Source: Bacillota bacterium (GTDB taxonomy: Bacteria; Bacillota_A; Clostridia; Lachnospirales; Lachnospiraceae). Taken from it: a stretch of 64,000 nt of DNA. The stretch is from the NCBI GenBank assembly GCA_023407175.1, contig JAEYMU010000030.1, positions 159,292 to 223,291 on the forward strand, written 5' to 3'. The notes below the pieces were generated by a model. That model searched no databases. It was given only the letters and a program-made list of their open reading frames with translations, and was not told where the DNA came from. Shown in pieces: positions 61,182 to 64,000 of this stretch (the stretch's first letter is position 1; each line of letters starts with the position of its first letter). The translations under genes and the position numbers were made by a program.

Positions 61182-61283
61182 CTTTATTTTCCCAGAGCCT
61201 GTAAACCTTTTTGCGCATAACTCTTGACACTACCTAAGCCGCTCTTGTGTCCATTGCTCTTTTGTTTTGGACGCAAGAAAAGA

Positions 61284-61299
61284 GCCCTAAGGCTCTATG
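61284..61299 (-). terminator. Small hairpin after the three-gene cassette
   Basis: AGAGCC/GGCTCT stem with CTAA loop, preceded on the plus side by an A-rich tract, which reads as T-rich after the hairpin on the minus strand. Ends transcription of the cassette. Confidence 0.6.
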
Positions 61300-61321
61300 T
61301 ATAAATTAATTCAATATTATT

Positions 61322-61834
61322 TTAAGAAGCTATTTGATAACCTAACTTCATCAGCATAGAATCTTTCAGATCTTTCTTGTTTATAGTCCCAGTTTCTATC
61401 AACTGTATGAGTCTGTCTTTCACTTCCCTTTCACTTATTCTTACATATCTGCCTAATGATTTAACTACAATTTCTGCAAAAACACCCAATCCCTTATAAT
61501 CATTTACTACTGCATTATAATGAGTATCATTTAAGTTTTCAAAAATTGTATTAGCATCTTCAGATGATTGCTGCAAATCAATATTAGCATCTTTAATGAG
61601 TTTCTCGCTAATGTATACAAACTCACAACGGTTAGGCTTATCAAACCCAGTAATTAAAGGCAATATATTATTTAGGTTATCATCTGTATTTTCTACTTTC
61701 CACAATGATAATTTATTACTCGTAGTTCTTATACAACCTGTTATTGCATCTGCGGATATATTTTCAGGTTTTATCTGTTCTAAATCCACTTCTGGCCATT
61801 TGGCACGTGTAATCTTTCGGATATAATAACTCAT
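61322..61834 (-). CDS. Unknown protein, third gene of the AT-rich cassette
   Basis: 170 aa from the ATG at 61834 (TGGAGAATAGT, overlapping the upstream stop); an ATG four codons earlier is less well placed. Starts MSYYIRKITRAKWPEVD, then a beta-like middle (RCEFVYISEKLIKDANIDL) and a helical C-terminus (GRYVRISEREVKDRLIQLIETG). No signal peptide, membrane segment or catalytic motif recognised. Part of a tightly spaced three-gene unit between an IS graveyard and a lysin gene, strongly AT-rich. Confidence 0.72.
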   Translation of the reverse strand: MSYYIRKITRAKWPEVDLEQIKPENISADAITGCIRTTSNKLSLWKVENTDDNLNNILPLITGFDKPNRCEFVYISEKLIKDANIDLQQSSEDANTIFENLNDTHYNAVVNDYKGLGVFAEIVVKSLGRYVRISEREVKDRLIQLIETGTINKKDLKDSMLMKLGYQIAS

Positions 61835-61835
61835 A

Positions 61836-62462
61836 CTATTCTCCATTCATGTCCAACTCAGAAATTACTTTATGTATATATTGTCTTAACCAAATAATAT
61901 TTGTTTCCCGTTCAATTTTTTGAAGCGATCGAATATATTTCTTTTCTCCCCAGCATTCAAAACATCTAATAGATAAATCCTGTATTTCTATATCCGGATT
62001 TGATAATCCTGCCATAGCTATAATCACCAAATTATCCCTACGTCCCTCAGGTAACTCGGCCACAATATACAATAAATGTTTCAAAATATGACTATTTGTA
62101 TACATGTAATCTAAGTATATATTTTGTAGTATAGTATCTGAGGTCACACCATAATCATCGGATATTTTGTTAAAATATTTCTCTGCTTCTGATTCAAAAC
62201 CCATCTCAAATTCTGTTCTATCAAGTAAATTAATTAAGATAGGTTTTTCTCTTTTAATTATCTCACCTTGCATCTTCCTAAACTCTTGCTTTATGTTTTC
62301 ATCATCTATTGACCAATTTGATCGATTTATAAAATCATATGGCAAGTTTTCCTTTTTTGATTCTATTATATGATTCTTGGTTTGTAATAATGAGTTACTT
62401 ATATCATCAATCAATGTAAATGAATCTGTCATATCATTTTTATATAAATATATAGTATCCAT
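61836..62462 (-). CDS. Unknown protein with HEAT-like C-terminus, second gene of cassette
   Basis: 208 aa. Helical throughout. The C-terminal part (DNLVIIAMAGLSNPDIEIQD, LSIRCFECWGEKKYIRSLQK, IIWLRQYIHKVISEL) looks like one or two HEAT/ARM-type helical repeats, which usually bind protein partners. No enzymatic motif. The start is 2 nt after the upstream stop, with AAGGG inside the end of that gene. Function unknown. Confidence 0.72.
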   Translation of the reverse strand: MDTIYLYKNDMTDSFTLIDDISNSLLQTKNHIIESKKENLPYDFINRSNWSIDDENIKQEFRKMQGEIIKREKPILINLLDRTEFEMGFESEAEKYFNKISDDYGVTSDTILQNIYLDYMYTNSHILKHLLYIVAELPEGRRDNLVIIAMAGLSNPDIEIQDLSIRCFECWGEKKYIRSLQKIERETNIIWLRQYIHKVISELDMNGE

Positions 62463-62464
62463 AA

Positions 62465-63118
62465 TTAATTCAACCCTTCGCCAATATTAATGACTATTTT
62501 TTTGAACTCATTATAAAAGCCATCCAGTTCTTGTCTAAATCTAACATTATCATTCTCTGCTATAGTATTAATATCATACGAATATTTTACAATTTGCGTC
62601 GGGAAAAATAACATTCTTTCAAATAAAATATTGCATTTTTCATTATTAACTTCTATAAGTGTAGCATTTTTCTGGATATTTTGAATTATGGGTTTATCAT
62701 TAAAATACGAAGATATAAATGCACATTTGACTTCCTCTTCGTATTTTGATTCAGCATCATAATTTAATGCTATTCGGCTCGTTTCAAGATCAAATCTCCC
62801 ACTAAAATCTGATAAAATGTTAATAAAAACATCCGTAAACCTTCTATTACAATTTTCAAAACTAAGGTTATCATTATTCTGATATTTAAAATTTATTCTG
62901 TTTGATAATATTTCTATTATATAATTTTTTTCAAATATAAATAATGGCATTATATTTATCATTGAGTTACCGTCAGGGCCAATCTGTAATTCATTCATCG
63001 TTGAAGGCCTGAATTTTTTACTTGAAAAATATTTTATTGCTTCCAAGTAATTCTCAGTATTACCTGTATTGAATTTATTATATATCCCAAATAACGAGAA
63101 CTGCAATTCCCTTGCCAT
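62465..63118 (-). CDS. Unknown protein (TIGR04255-like?), first gene of cassette
   Basis: 217 aa. Mixed alpha/beta. Features such as the RIALNYDAESKYEEE segment and the beta-strand pattern recall the sporadically distributed TIGR04255 family, but the similarity is weak. CGGAGG ribosome binding site 7 nt from the ATG. First gene of a cassette with 1-2 nt gaps between members, so the products probably act together. AT-rich relative to the core genome, suggesting horizontal transfer. Confidence 0.7.
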   Translation of the reverse strand: MARELQFSLFGIYNKFNTGNTENYLEAIKYFSSKKFRPSTMNELQIGPDGNSMINIMPLFIFEKNYIIEILSNRINFKYQNNDNLSFENCNRRFTDVFINILSDFSGRFDLETSRIALNYDAESKYEEEVKCAFISSYFNDKPIIQNIQKNATLIEVNNEKCNILFERMLFFPTQIVKYSYDINTIAENDNVRFRQELDGFYNEFKKIVINIGEGLN

Positions 63119-63251
63119 GATACACCTCCGATATATTTATCATTTTTACTTTATTATACTATCAAGTTCTAAAATATCAAGCATAATCTTCCAAATCAAA
63201 ATTTAGTGCCTACAAAACATTCATATTACCATCCCCCATCTACACAATAAA

Positions 63252-63283
63252 ACAGCCGCCGAGCTATGACACCCGACGGCTAT
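63252..63283 (-). terminator. Terminator of the amidase gene
   Basis: AGCCG/CGGCT stem with further CGG/CCG pairing inside; on the minus strand followed by GTTTTATT. About 70 nt beyond the stop. Confidence 0.65.
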
Positions 63284-63353
63284 ATATATAATTTTCCATA
63301 CTGCCACTGTACCATATCTAACTGTGAAAAGTGTGCCGCTTTTACGCTGCCTT

Positions 63354-64000
63354 TTACTTTATCCTTTCCGCTGCTAAAGCCTCTCTGGTAGCTTTACCTA
63401 TTCCGGTACCGTCATCTGCCATATCCTTACCCCAACCCAACTGATCCCAATAAACCAGAACTGCAATACGCATCTTTGGTCCGTAAATACCATCTGCTGT
63501 AAGCTTAGGCAGCCACGACGGAATAACTGTGTTAAGCTTCTCCTGCGCCCATTTAATATCTGTTTTAGAAGATTCCGGTGCTATTGTAGTGGTCGGTATA
63601 TAAACCTCTTCCACATATTTAATACCAGTATATTCACATACTCCCTTACAGATTTCCCGGGCACATTCTTTCCAGAAGACTCGCTTCGTCATAAGCTCGG
63701 TTGCTTCCCGTTCATTTGTCATGAATGCCAGTTCGCACAGGATGGAGGCTTTGGTGTTCATGGCATTGCAATTACACATCGCCAGGGATTGCTTGTTCAC
63801 TCCCCGGTTGGTCTGTTTACTGCCCCCAGACAGGTGTTTGAGTATAACCGGAGCCAGTTTATCAGACTGACCTGCATATTTATCGTGAATATATATTCCA
63901 ACTCCCTGTGCACTGTTAAAAGCTTTACCATCGCCATAAGCATTAAAGTGTATGGATATGCTATAGTCACAATTAGCTTTTTTTATGGCAGCCTGTCTGG
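63354..64000 (-). CDS. N-acetylmuramoyl-L-alanine amidase with peptidoglycan-binding domain, 5' end outside window
   Basis: The open frame continues to the window edge (about 215 codons visible). Amidase_3 motifs: zinc His in CDYSISIHFNAYGDG, the TNRGVNKQSLAM segment and catalytic Glu in ILCELAFMTN. The C-terminal part (DIKWAQEKLNTVIP, LTADGIYGPKMRIAVLVYWDQLG) is a peptidoglycan-binding type 1 domain. It cleaves the sugar-peptide bond in peptidoglycan. Domain order and accessory context suggest a phage endolysin or spore-cortex-type amidase. An apparent GTG start at 63800 is internal to the domain and not the real start. Confidence 0.88.
   Translation of the reverse strand, partial: RQAAIKKANCDYSISIHFNAYGDGKAFNSAQGVGIYIHDKYAGQSDKLAPVILKHLSGGSKQTNRGVNKQSLAMCNCNAMNTKASILCELAFMTNEREATELMTKRVFWKECAREICKGVCEYTGIKYVEEVYIPTTTIAPESSKTDIKWAQEKLNTVIPSWLPKLTADGIYGPKMRIAVLVYWDQLGWGKDMADDGTGIGKATREALAAERIK

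Overview
The window looks like the chromosome of a mesophilic anaerobic Firmicute, most likely a Lachnospiraceae (Clostridium cluster XIVa) species. The evidence is moderate GC content, strong AGGAGG-type ribosome binding sites, an NfnAB pair, a DUF5688 protein, the TIGR03915/TIGR03916 DNA-metabolism pair, many signalling proteins and ECF-type vitamin uptake. No 16S gene or other decisive taxonomic marker is present, so the family assignment is an inference.

Layout. 1-16 kb is mostly housekeeping and signalling on the minus strand: a PAS-PAS-GGDEF protein (cut by the window edge), metA, ligA, an RluF-type pseudouridine synthase, small unknowns, tRNA-Arg(CCG), a GGDEF-EAL protein, the electron-bifurcating nfnAB pair, an HD-domain hydrolase preceded by two small genes, and a CYTH protein. 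16-25 kb holds a 288-bp imperfect palindrome, a HAD-GNAT fusion, a collagen-like lipoprotein, a DNA-repair pair with a good LexA box on its promoter, and a three-gene ABC-2 exporter. 25-34 kb is a maltodextrin module: a surface starch-binding protein, a cytoplasmic GH13 enzyme, a MalE/F/G-type importer and a divergent LacI regulator with a candidate operator at the importer promoter. 34-42 kb holds a NarL-type two-component pair, then a divergent catabolic cluster: a D-2-hydroxyacid dehydrogenase, an ornithine-cyclodeaminase-family protein, a glycerate 2-kinase-type enzyme, an enolase paralogue with altered catalytic residues, and an RpiR regulator.

44-51.4 kb is the most coherent system. A cobalamin riboswitch with a clear promoter and a terminator/antiterminator switch heads an operon encoding a small HEAR-domain protein, a surface DUF4430 protein, a membrane protein whose domain order resembles animal transcobalamin/intrinsic factor, and an ECF transporter (EcfT, fused EcfA1-A2, S component). 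I read this as a corrinoid-scavenging system. 51.5-57.4 kb carries DegV, tRNA-Thr(CGT), an RDD protein and a nitrosative/oxidative stress group: a Crp/Fnr regulator with four N-terminal cysteines, the RIC iron-sulfur repair protein, DUF1858, DUF438-PAS, a cupin and a ferredoxin. The ric promoter carries a Crp/Fnr-like dyad at about -41.

From about 57.4 kb to the end the DNA is more AT-rich and looks accessory: a BIG2 protein, a tRNA-3'-end-like scar, two broken IS256-family transposases fused head to head, a compact three-gene cassette of unknown function, and a phage-lysin-like amidase cut by the window end. Three copies of a 52-62 bp palindromic repeat (35.2, 36.9 and 50.7 kb) and three long intergenic fold-back sequences (16.7, 43.2 and 55.7 kb) are not explained by genes.
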